DNA from: Desulfobacteraceae bacterium UBA2245
Lineage (GTDB): Bacteria > Desulfobacterota > Desulfobacteria > Desulfobacterales > UBA2245
Direction: 5' to 3'
DNA: 64,000 nucleotides
Assembly: GCA_002347265.1 (NCBI GenBank)
Contig: DDYB01000002.1
Span: 1-64,000, forward strand
The stretch's first letter is position 1; each line of letters begins with the position of its first letter. Shown here piece after piece: positions 43,241 through 52,600 of this stretch. The translations under genes were made by a program, and so were the position numbers. The notes beneath the pieces are model-generated. The model ran no database searches. It was not told the origin of the DNA and was given only the letters and a program-made list of their open reading frames with translations.

Positions 43241-45514
43241 TTGATTGAAGGAATTCTGAATAATAAAGTTATCGTCAGATTATTAGACGGAGACAAGATC
43301 GAGGGCGTGCTGACCGGCGGATTTAATCCAAGCGATAATCAGGTCGTTATTTCCGATTCGGCGGGTGTTCAACAGACCCTGACTTTGGATACGATCAGCA
43401 CCGTGTGGATGAACGGCGAACCGGAACACGACATTTCCGCTGTCAGGGAGACGATGATCGAGGATGTGGAGACCCTTGCCGGCACGCATTATCAGGTTCG
43501 GATTCCTGAGAAAAAAAAGTATGCAACGGGTTTTTTCGGTTATCCGATCGAGCCGCTGGGACATTGTAATCTGATATTTTTTACTTTCAAAGGGATCAAG
43601 AATCGTCAGAAGAACGAATTTTTAGGTGAAATTCTTGCCAAAAAAGGGGCGATATCCGAATCTCAGCTCAACGACGTTTTAGATGAACAGAAAAAGCTTA
43701 AAAATAGACGGCTCGGCGAAATTCTGGCGGATTTCCATGATCTCGATCAGCAAACCATTGAGGGTACAATCACCAAGACCCGGACCATGGGTAAAACGTT
43801 ACGAGTGAAAATCGGCGAAATTCTGGTTGCAGCCGGGCTGGTGACCCGGGAGCAGGTGGAAGAAGCCCTGGCAAGTCAGGAAGCCGGGAAAAAGAAGAAG
43901 ATCGGAGCCCTGCTGATCGAAAAGGGGTTGGTGACCGAAGAGCAGCTGCTCCTGGCCCTTGCGGCCAAGTTTCGAATGCGCTTTGTGAACCTGGAAGACG
44001 TTGTTCCGTCTCAGTCGGTGTTGGATGCCCTGTCGCTGAATGTCGTCAAACGGATGCAGGTATTTCCGGTTGAGCTTCATTCCGATCGACTGGGGGTGGC
44101 CACGTCGGATCCGACCGACCCGTTTATCGTTGATACCCTGAGATTCTATACCAACAAGAGAGTTGACCTGGTTGTGGCCACATCCGGGCAGATCGCAAAG
44201 GCCATTGAAAAATACTACCTGGCATCCAGGGGCTCGGTTGAAGAAATCATCGGCGAGCTGTCTGAGGAAGAGGTATCGGTCGAAGATGAGACAGAGGACG
44301 CTCAGTTCGATGAAACCGATTCCCAGGTGATCAAGCTGGTCAACAAGGTTCTGATCGATGCATACAAGAAAGGGGTTTCGGATATTCATTTCGAGCCCGG
44401 CCTGGGTCAAAAACCCTTTAAAATCCGGTATCGCATTGACGGCGTATGCCACGAGGCTCACAAGATTCCAAGCATTTACAACAAGGCGATCATCTCGCGG
44501 ATCAAGATCATTTCCGGCCTGGACATCGCCGAACATCGAAAGCCCCAGAGTGGGAAGATCGGTATTCGATACCGTCAGAAAAAAGTGGAATACCGGGTGG
44601 AAATCACGCCGACCGTGGGCGGCAACCAGGATGCGGTTTTACGGATTCTCAGCAGTTCCAAGTCGATCCCCCTTGAAGAGATGGCTTTTTCATCGAAAAA
44701 TATCGAGGGATTCAAGGAAATGCTCGCCAAGCCTTACGGAATCATCCTCTGCGTCGGACCGACCGGATCCGGGAAGACCACAACGCTGCATGCGGCGCTG
44801 TCGGTCATTAATTCGCCGGAACGCAAGATCTGGACGGCCGAGGATCCTGTTGAAATAACTCAGGAAGGGCTGAGACAGGTTCAGGTGCATTACAAGATCG
44901 GATTTACATTCCAGGAGGCGCTTCGATCTTTTCTGCGTGCGGACCCCGATGTGATCATGATTGGTGAGATGCGGGACGCTGAAACGGCAAAAACGGCCAT
45001 TGAAGCTTCTTTGACCGGGCATCTGGTTTTTTCCACCCTGCACACCAACAGCGCTCCGGAAACCGTGATCCGCCTGATCGAAATGGGAATGGATTCCTTT
45101 AATTTCGCCGACGCCTTCCTGTGCGTACTGGCGCAGAGACTGGCCAGAAAGCTCTGTTTGGAATGCAGGCGGCCATATCATCCGGGCCGGGAAGAGTACG
45201 ATGAGCTGGTCCGGGCATACGGGCGAAAATGGTTTGAAAAAGACGGGCTTCCCGAATACGATGAAGGCCTGGAGTTGATGGGGCATGCTGAATGTCCGTC
45301 CTGCGGCGGGATCGGTTTTCAGGGGAGAATTGCCATCCATGAGATGCTGTTGGGCATCCCCGAGGTCAAAAACGCCATCAAAACAAAGGCGACCGTAGAA
45401 GAACTTCAGAATATCGGGCTGGAACATGGCATGCGAACCCTTAAAATGGACGGTATCCGCAAGATCTTTGAAGGCCGCACCGACCTGCTGCAGGTTCTCA
45501 AGGTCTGCCTGTAG
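43241..45514 (+). CDS. Type II secretion/type IV pilus-type ATPase with an Sm-like N-terminal extension
   Basis: The protein has 757 residues from TTG 43241 (GGAGG 12 nt upstream). The first 60 residues (VIVRLLDGDKIEGVLTGGFN, VVISDSAGVQQTLTLDTI) form a small strand-rich domain like an Sm/LSM fold, not typical of PilB/GspE. Two MshEN/T2SSE_N-type domains follow (about 120-280), with a repeated G-x-x-L-x-x-x-GLVT-x-EQ motif. The ATPase domain has Walker A GPTGSGKTT near 507, Walker B DPDVIMIGEMRD and a Cys pair set CLEC...CPSC with zinc. No pilin or secretin genes are adjacent. It would power pilus or secretion assembly. Confidence 0.88.
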   Translation: MIEGILNNKVIVRLLDGDKIEGVLTGGFNPSDNQVVISDSAGVQQTLTLDTISTVWMNGEPEHDISAVRETMIEDVETLAGTHYQVRIPEKKKYATGFFGYPIEPLGHCNLIFFTFKGIKNRQKNEFLGEILAKKGAISESQLNDVLDEQKKLKNRRLGEILADFHDLDQQTIEGTITKTRTMGKTLRVKIGEILVAAGLVTREQVEEALASQEAGKKKKIGALLIEKGLVTEEQLLLALAAKFRMRFVNLEDVVPSQSVLDALSLNVVKRMQVFPVELHSDRLGVATSDPTDPFIVDTLRFYTNKRVDLVVATSGQIAKAIEKYYLASRGSVEEIIGELSEEEVSVEDETEDAQFDETDSQVIKLVNKVLIDAYKKGVSDIHFEPGLGQKPFKIRYRIDGVCHEAHKIPSIYNKAIISRIKIISGLDIAEHRKPQSGKIGIRYRQKKVEYRVEITPTVGGNQDAVLRILSSSKSIPLEEMAFSSKNIEGFKEMLAKPYGIILCVGPTGSGKTTTLHAALSVINSPERKIWTAEDPVEITQEGLRQVQVHYKIGFTFQEALRSFLRADPDVIMIGEMRDAETAKTAIEASLTGHLVFSTLHTNSAPETVIRLIEMGMDSFNFADAFLCVLAQRLARKLCLECRRPYHPGREEYDELVRAYGRKWFEKDGLPEYDEGLELMGHAECPSCGGIGFQGRIAIHEMLLGIPEVKNAIKTKATVEELQNIGLEHGMRTLKMDGIRKIFEGRTDLLQVLKVCL

Positions 45515-45575
45515 GCAGTTGCCTGTTTTCAAGGCATCCGGCTCTTTCCTTTTCATCCGGCGGGGAGAAGCAACA

Positions 45576-45824
45576 ATGAAGCGTATTGTAAATCCTTATC
45601 TGATTGTCAGTCTGGTATTTCTGGCGATCATTCTCGTGGGAGTCCGCTGCTGGAGCTGGGAACAAAGCGAGCTGGGTTTTGCGTTGCTTCTGTATTTCGT
45701 CGTTGTGCTGGGCGTCCGTCTGGATGAAATCACCCATCAGTTGATGGAGGTCAACGAGAACTGCCGGCGGCTTCTGGCAGCCCTGAATCAGGCGAACGAA
45801 AACACACGCACCTTTAAACCCTGA
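45576..45824 (+). CDS. Small two-helix membrane protein (82 aa)
   Basis: ATG 45576 has GGGGAGAA upstream. Two hydrophobic helices (about 7-24 and 33-50) are followed by a polar tail, LDEITHQLMEVNENCRRLLA, predicted as a coiled helix. The function is unknown. It starts 61 nt after the ATPase gene on the same strand and may be cotranscribed with it. Confidence 0.68.
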   Translation: MKRIVNPYLIVSLVFLAIILVGVRCWSWEQSELGFALLLYFVVVLGVRLDEITHQLMEVNENCRRLLAALNQANENTRTFKP

Positions 45825-45909
45825 CCATTGAGATTATGACGGAACAAGGCGGGGTTGCATGAACCCATCTTGCCGAGTTGAAAACCATCCGTTGAGTTCA
45901 GACAGCGCA

Positions 45910-47190
45910 TCACCGTTGTTCGATGGGAACATACCGGGTCAGTGCGGGACCGCAATAAACCTGCCGAGGCCGGGCGAGTTTCCAATCCGGATCGTCAATA
46001 CTTTCCTTCCACTGGGCGATCCAGCCGGGAAGCCTTCCGATGGCAAACATCACCGTGAACATATTGGTGGGAATTCCTATGGCCCTCAAAACGATGCCGC
46101 TGTAAAAATCGATGTTCGGATAAAGGTTGTGCTCAATAAAATAATCATCCCCTAAAGCGGCCGTTTCCAGTTCCTTGGCAAGATCCAGAAGCGGATCGTT
46201 TATGTGCAGCTTTTCGAGCAGATTGTCGCATTCGCGCTTCATGATTCTGGCCCTGGGATCATAGGTCTTGTACACCCGGTGGCCGAAGCCCATTAAGCGG
46301 AATGAATCGCCTTTTGTTTTTGCCTTTTCAAGAACGTCTCGAATTGGAATGCCGTTTTCCAGAATATGGGTGAGCATTTCAATCACCGCCTGGTTTGCCC
46401 CGCCGTGCAGAGGACCCCACAGAGCTGTAATCCCGGAGGAAATGGAGGCATAGAGATTGACGCGGGCGCTGCCGACAATGCGCACGGCCGTCGTGGAACA
46501 GTTCTGTTCGTGGTCGGCGTGCAGGATCCAGAATACATTCAGCGCCCTGACCCGCTCATCATCAATCTGATAGGGCCTGACCGGTGTGTCGAACATCATG
46601 TTGAGAAAATTGGCGCAGTAGCTCAGATCCGGCCGGGGATAAACCACTTTATGGCCTTTGGATATTTTGTAAGACATGGCGGCCATGGTGCGGACCTTGG
46701 AGAGCAGGCGGGTCACGTTTATGTTGATTTCTTCTTTCACGGCCTGAAATTCGGGATAGAAGCTTTTCAATGCATTCACCATGGAAGACAGGATGCCCAT
46801 GGGGTGCGATCCGCGTGGATAGTTCTGGAAAAAGATCTGCATATCCTCGTGGACCAGGGAGTTGTCATTCAGCAGGACGGAAAAGCGGTTCAATTCCTTG
46901 CGTTTTGGCAGAACGCCATTAACGAGAAGATAGGAGGTTTCCACAAAACTCGAATTTTCGGCGAGATCTTCTACCGGAACACCGCGGTAACGGAGGATTC
47001 CTTTTTCGCCATCCATAAACGTGATGCCGCTGAAGCAGCTCCCTGTATTCACAAATCCGGGATCCAGAGTGATCAGGCCGGTCAGCCTGCGCAGCTGCGA
47101 GATGTCAATGGCGCGTTCGCCTTCCGATCCCATGATGATTGGAAGCTCGAAGGTCTTTCCGTCAATGACGAGTTTTGCATATTCAGACAT
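45910..47190 (-). CDS. gltA: Citrate synthase
   Basis: The protein has 426 residues, matching the hexameric type II length. Catalytic blocks are visible: LHADHEQNCSTTAVRIVGSA, HGGANQAVIEML and MGFGHRVYKTYDPRARIMK. It joins acetyl-CoA and oxaloacetate into citrate. Upstream ribosome site is weak (GGGA). It is divergent from the hypothetical gene at 47390. Confidence 0.95.
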   Translation of the reverse strand: MSEYAKLVIDGKTFELPIIMGSEGERAIDISQLRRLTGLITLDPGFVNTGSCFSGITFMDGEKGILRYRGVPVEDLAENSSFVETSYLLVNGVLPKRKELNRFSVLLNDNSLVHEDMQIFFQNYPRGSHPMGILSSMVNALKSFYPEFQAVKEEININVTRLLSKVRTMAAMSYKISKGHKVVYPRPDLSYCANFLNMMFDTPVRPYQIDDERVRALNVFWILHADHEQNCSTTAVRIVGSARVNLYASISSGITALWGPLHGGANQAVIEMLTHILENGIPIRDVLEKAKTKGDSFRLMGFGHRVYKTYDPRARIMKRECDNLLEKLHINDPLLDLAKELETAALGDDYFIEHNLYPNIDFYSGIVLRAIGIPTNMFTVMFAIGRLPGWIAQWKESIDDPDWKLARPRQVYCGPALTRYVPIEQR

Positions 47191-47389
47191 GGCGTGTCCC
47201 GATCAGGTTGAGGTTGTTTTGAGTGCCTGCCGAAAAGGCTTTGACTGATTAAATAAATATAGAACTGTCTGTTGAACGCGTCAAGCGGCATAGAAAACAT
47301 TTGACAAAAATCAGCGGGCGACTTCATATGGTTTTTAAGAGCAATCCGATTGCGGCCTGCTGTCAGCATTTCATCGATAGGACGGGAAT

Positions 47390-48190
47390 ATGTCATTTAA
47401 AGAAAATCTTTTAAGGAAAATAGAGATCAAGCTGCTCGCCGAAAGAGTGATCCGTTCTTTTGAAGCGATTCCATCTGAGAATGGGCCTGTGAAGGCCGAT
47501 AGAGAAACCATGCGCAATCTGCTTTCGGACAACGGCTTTTCGGCCCGATTCGAGCGGGATCTCGAACTCTACATTCTGGATGGCAACGCCGGGAAAGGCA
47601 GAATTCTGGTTTTAGACAATGTGATGTCGATTTATCATACGTCACTTGAGGATGTTCTGCTTCGAAAAAGTCCTACCATTAAGGAAATGGTCAATATCCG
47701 CAATGCGATTAAAATAATCAAGGATCAGGATGTGGTGATCAGCAAGAAGGGCGCATCCGTGGAGATCATACGCGATCTTTGCATCAACCGTCTGGATCTT
47801 GGAATGACGCTGGCCGATCTTGATGAGATTGAACGGGAAGGCCTCGCGGCCCTTGAAAACCGGTATGAAGACGGGGTGATTGAATGCCTCGCCCTTTTTG
47901 CCGAAATTATGGGCTATGCCGTTGTGCCGAAGCCTTTTAAGATCAAACACTTCGAGATGTTTGGTCGCGTCGGGCTGAATGAAAAAGGAGAGCAGACGGT
48001 CGGGCCGGTCGTTCTCTACAGCCTGATGCGAAATGAACTGATGCTGGTTGAAGGCAGCATTCCGGTCTACAGCAAAGAGCAGGTGCGGCTGTTTCACGAG
48101 ATCGCCGCCGGCAATCAGGAGCCTGCCAAAAAGGGTCCCGATGTTTTGCATCATCTCAAGCAGGCGTCGTCGCTCCTCGTCAGAGCATAG
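47390..48190 (+). CDS. Hypothetical protein (266 aa)
   Basis: A mostly helical protein with a strand-rich C-terminal third: FKIKHFEMFGRVGLNEKGEQ, then VGPVVLYSLMRNELMLVEGS. It has no signal peptide or membrane segment. I do not recognise a family. The first helix KENLLRKIEIKLLAERVIRS is basic. The start ATG follows GACGGGAAT. It is divergent from gltA and stands alone. Confidence 0.75.
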   Translation: MSFKENLLRKIEIKLLAERVIRSFEAIPSENGPVKADRETMRNLLSDNGFSARFERDLELYILDGNAGKGRILVLDNVMSIYHTSLEDVLLRKSPTIKEMVNIRNAIKIIKDQDVVISKKGASVEIIRDLCINRLDLGMTLADLDEIEREGLAALENRYEDGVIECLALFAEIMGYAVVPKPFKIKHFEMFGRVGLNEKGEQTVGPVVLYSLMRNELMLVEGSIPVYSKEQVRLFHEIAAGNQEPAKKGPDVLHHLKQASSLLVRA

Positions 48191-48340
48191 CTGCGCGCCC
48201 GCGGGACAAAATCCCATCCATTACCGGGAATTTCCCCAACAAAATGAATTTGTCCCCCTATGGACAAATCCGCACGAAACCGTAATAATTCTGAAAAATA
48301 ACTGCGAAATAAAATTTCATGACAGCGAGGTGAGCAGGAC

Positions 48341-48601
48341 ATGTGTCCGGATCAAAGAGTTGAAATGCCCGAAGACAGCAAGGATAACGATCTTATGACC
48401 GCAGCTTCCACTAAGAAAAACGAGGATGCTTCACCCAAAATCAATGTAGACCTCACGGCCCTTATTCGAAGCGTTCAGCGCTCCGAGGGCTATTCAGACT
48501 GCTTCCGCCGGAATAAGGGGCATTGCGATCAGGTCGGTTGCGCATGGCGTTCGTATTGCGTGCCATTTCAAAGCGATGCCCGGCAGGACCATTCCAAATA
48601 A
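48341..48601 (+). CDS. Small Cys-motif protein (86 aa)
   Basis: The C-terminal half reads LIRSVQRSEGYSDCF, then CDQVGCAWRSYC. The four Cys spacing Cx7Cx4Cx5C is identical to that in the 49212 product, and the preceding LIR-x-x-QR-x-EG helix also matches. This conservation strongly suggests a real protein and a metal- or iron-sulfur-binding site. The N-terminal part (MCPDQRVEMPEDSKDNDLMT) is acidic and probably flexible, and the start could be further in (ATG 48365). Function unknown. Confidence 0.7.
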   Translation: MCPDQRVEMPEDSKDNDLMTAASTKKNEDASPKINVDLTALIRSVQRSEGYSDCFRRNKGHCDQVGCAWRSYCVPFQSDARQDHSK

Positions 48602-48803
48602 GATAGCGCGTTTCATTTAATTTGACCAAATGACCTCGTCACCCGGTGCCTGTTGTGTCAGGTGGTTTGGACCCGGATGTCGGCGCGGTTCCGAAGAATC
48701 AGGTCAGCGGCAGCCCGCAACGCTCCGATGAGGTTTTCCGCAGCCGGCCTTTGAATTTCCAGAATTTCAGATAGGTCCGGATCTGCATTCATACGAGAGG
48801 ATC

Positions 48804-49091
48804 ATGTCAAACTTCAGAATATTTATGCACCGCAATGAAGACGTTTTGCATATTAAATTGATGGGGGATTTCGACGGTTTTTCGGCCTTTCAGTTGATTC
48901 ATGCGCTGGAAAACGTATGCGCGGGTATCCGGCGCGTGATGATTCACACCGATTGTTTGAATGACATATCGTCATCAGCTCTGGGTGCTTTTAAACAGCA
49001 TTTTTTACAATTAAACGCGTCTGCCTTCAGGATTTCCTTTACGGGCAAAAATTCAAACCGGATCATGCCTCTTGGCGCATTGCCCGCTTGA
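48804..49091 (+). CDS. STAS-like small protein (95 aa)
   Basis: The pattern VLHIKLMGDFDGFSAFQLIH, ENVCAGIRRVMIHTDCLNDI, SSSALGAFKQHF fits a STAS (anti-sigma antagonist type) domain: strand, D-x-x-x-x-x helix, strand, D-x-x-x-IS-SS-A loop. A phosphorylatable Ser in ISSSALG is possible. GAGAGGATC precedes the ATG. It is too short for a full transporter STAS and stands alone. It lies between the two Cys-motif proteins on the same strand. Confidence 0.65.
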   Translation: MSNFRIFMHRNEDVLHIKLMGDFDGFSAFQLIHALENVCAGIRRVMIHTDCLNDISSSALGAFKQHFLQLNASAFRISFTGKNSNRIMPLGALPA

Positions 49092-49211
49092 TGTTCGACT
49101 AGGAAATGAATCCGCGCATGGAAGGTGCTGGAAACTTTTTGAGGTGTATCTGCGTTGCGGCATAGCAGTTGCTGAACAACGACTGAAACCTTGTTTTTAT
49201 GGAGGAATGGT

Positions 49212-49403
49212 ATGAAAATGCACGAAATCAGAACGATGGCAAAACAGCTCGGTGTGAAGTCGTTCGGTAAGTCCAAGGTGGAATTGATTCGGGAAATTCA
49301 GAGAAAAGAAGGCAATTTCGATTGTTTTGGTCGCGCCGCAACATACTGTGATCAAACAGCCTGCGCTTTCCGCGCCCTGTGCTTTCAGGAACGAGCTGCC
49401 TGA
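49212..49403 (+). CDS. Small SAP-like and Cys-motif protein (63 aa)
   Basis: The start at 49212 has GGAGG 6-11 nt upstream. The first 32 residues (MKMHEIRTMAKQLGVKSFGK, then SKVELIREIQ) look like a SAP nucleic-acid-binding motif. The rest is DCFGRAATYCDQTACAFRALC, with the same Cx7Cx4Cx5C spacing as the 48341 product. It would combine DNA or RNA binding with a four-Cys site. Function unknown. Confidence 0.75.
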   Translation: MKMHEIRTMAKQLGVKSFGKSKVELIREIQRKEGNFDCFGRAATYCDQTACAFRALCFQERAA

Positions 49404-49543
49404 CAGCATTAAAGTGGCGCGGTTCATCAGAGGATTTGACTTTTAAATGATTTACGACACGCCTCCTGCATTAAAGGTTCTTCAACCGAAAAAGCAGGCA
49501 TCCGCAGGATACTCGAGACAGCGCCTTCATCCCTGAATTTCAA

Positions 49544-49572
49544 TTGACAGAGGGATTGTATAACCATACTAT
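49544..49572 (+). promoter_or_regulatory. Sigma-70 promoter of the glycogen operon
   Basis: TTGACA (49544-49549), a 17-nt spacer, and TACTAT (49567-49572) match the consensus, 72 nt before the debranching-enzyme start. Confidence 0.7.
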
Positions 49573-49643
49573 AAACCTCGAACAATATGGCAATTTTTCA
49601 TTCAGTATTTTTCCGGTGTTAGAAGATCTGGCGCGTAAACTCT

Positions 49644-52600
49644 ATGAAACCTTTGAGCGGGCTTAGACAAGAACCCGATCCCGGAGCCTGTTTGCTGCAT
49701 TTCCGGGGTGATGCGCTGGTCTTTACACTCAGTGCGCCTGCCCTTGAAACCGGAAGCGCCTGGGTGCGAACCAATATCGGTCATGCCCGTGCGACCCGGA
49801 CCGAGATACTCAGACGAGTCAACTGCCAGGAACCGGCTTTGGGGAGGGACTGGTTCGATATCCCGATGCGGCGCGTCGACAAGGGTCGTTTTCAGGCCAG
49901 ACTTCCCCTCTGCGAGGTGGGACATTTCCAGGCCAAATGTTACTTTCTCAAAGATGGCGAAACCTATCCGATGTGGCCCGAAGGCGCCAATACCGTCATC
50001 AATGTGGAGCCGGCGGAAACCTGTTGCGCCAATACCATCTATAACGCCTTTGTCCGGCAGTTCGGCCCGAACAAGGCGGGAACCTTCCTGCTTCCGATCG
50101 AGCAGAACTGCATTCAGGCTCTGGACAACGCCGGATTTACCGTGATTCCTCCCTCGGGAACCTTTCGGGATCTGATCAGGGAACTGGATTTCATCATCGA
50201 AAAGCTGGGCTGCCGCATCATCCAGCTGCTTCCGGTCAATCCCACGCCCACCACCTATGCGCGAATGGGCCGGTTCGGCAATCCCTATGCTTCTTTGGAT
50301 TTTACCGGCATCGATCCCGCCCTCGCCGAATTCGATCCCCGGGCTACGCCTCTGGAACAGTTCGTCGAACTGCTGGACGCGGTTCATGCCCGCAATGCAA
50401 AGCTGTTTCTGGATATCGCCGTCAATCATACCGGTTGGGCCGCCAGCCTTCACGAATCCCACCCTGAGTGGCTTTCGCGTTTTCCCGACGGCAGAATCGA
50501 GGTGCCCGGCGCCTGGGGCGTTGCCTGGGAGGACCTGACCAAGCTCGATTACCGGCATACCGATCTGTGGCAATATATGGTCGATGTTTTTCTGACCTGG
50601 TGCCGTCGCGGCGTCGACGGATTCCGGGCTGATGCGGGGTACATGATTCCGGTGGAAGCCTGGAAATATATTGTTGCCGCTGTCCGTGAACAATATCCGG
50701 ATACCGTATTTCTATTAGAGGGGCTCGGCGGAAAGATCTCCGAGACGCGCCGGATTCTGAACGATGCAAATTTTAACTGGGCTTATTCCGAACTCTTCCA
50801 GAACTACGACCGGGCCCAGATCGAAGAATATCTTCCGGGCGCCATGGAGATTTCCCGCAGTCAGGGGATCATGCTGCATTATGCCGAGACGCACGACAAC
50901 AACCGAATGGCCGCCGTCTCACAGCGTTTTTCAAGAATGCGAACCACCTTGTGCGCCCTGTGTTCGCATCAGGGGGCTTTTGGTTTCGCGAACGGCGTGG
51001 AATGGTATGCGACGGAAAAAATCAATGTCCACGGCGCATCCTCTCTGAATTGGGGGGCTTCGGAAAACCAGGTGGATGAAATTCGACGGTTGAATTCCAT
51101 TTTAAGGGTTCACCCGGCTTTTTTTGACCAAACTGATCTTAAGATGATTCAAAACGGGCCGGGCAATTTCATCGTCATGCTGCGGCATCACCGGCCGACC
51201 GAAAAAAGAGTGCTGGCGGTGGTCAACCTGGATGCCGGTCAACCCGTGCATGCCGCCTGGGATTCGGATCAGGCGGGAATCCAAGAAACCGTTATGGTGG
51301 ATCTGCTCAGCGGCACCGAGGTCAAGCTTCAGGTTTCAGAAAACCGTCGTTTGTTGACCCTGGACCCGGGTCAGGCCTTGTGTCTGTCTGCGGACTGGTC
51401 GGATATGGAGCTTCTGTCCCGGTACGGCAACCGGTTCTGCCGCATGCCCGAACACGCGGCAAACCGTAAACTCGCGGCAAAGGCGCTTGAGGTGCGGGAA
51501 TACTATCGCGGGACCTGTGATCTGGGCGATGAGAACCTCGATGAAGCCGCTCGTTTGCTTGCGGACCATCCGGTGGAGTTCTGCCGCAAACATAACCCGC
51601 ACGGCGACGAATCCCGGGTGGTGATGTGGAAATGGCCCCAGGATCAGAAGCGTCAGGTTATGATTCCACCCGGACATTTTCTGATGATTCAAAGCCCGAC
51701 CAGCTTCCGGGCCAGAATCATGCAGGAAGATCGATGCGTGGCCGCCGAAGCGGCGGCGATGCGATCCGACGGAACATTTTTTGCGCTCTTCATGCCCCTG
51801 CCGACCCCCAGGGAGTTTCGTTCCTGTTCCCTGAAAATGTGGGTCTATACTCCGGAGCACTGCCAGCACGTGGAAGCCCAGCTTCTGTATCTGCAGGATC
51901 CGGACGGAATCACTATCCGGCAGCGGTTTTCCCGCCATGAGCTTCTCGATCATTCTCCCCGCCTGCTGGGGACCAATGGTCGTGGCGGCATGTTAAGAGC
52001 CCATGCGTCATGGGGCGATCTGGCCAGCCGCTATGACGCATTGCTGGCCGCCAATCTTTGCACGGATTTTCCAAAAGACCGTCAGATGTTCTTTGCCCGG
52101 TGCCGGGGCTGGATTATCTATCAGGGATTTTCCCGGTCGATCAACCTGGATTGCACGGATGCATTTGATTATGAGTATGAATCCCGGGGGTTCTGGCATT
52201 TTTACATTCCTGCCGGTCAGGGGCAGCATGTTCGCTTGAGCATCGGGGTGGAGATGGTTCCCGGAAAAAATGCGGTTCGAATGGTTTTTTATCGACATCC
52301 CGCCGGTTCGGATGCGGCCCGGCTTTCGGATGAAAAATCCGTTGCCCTGATTCTGCGGCCGGATATAGAAGACCGGAATTTTCATATCCCCGCCAAGGCC
52401 TATCTGGGGCCGGAACATGAATGGCCCAGTGCGGTCAGACCTTTTGATTCGGGATTTGAATTCATGCCTGCGCCGGATCGCCGGTTGAGATTTGAAATTT
52501 CGCCGGGAAAATTTAATCCGGCGCCCGAGTGGCATTATATGGTCTATCGTCGGCTTGACGCTGAACGGGGACTGGACCCGGATTCGGATCTTTTCAGCCC

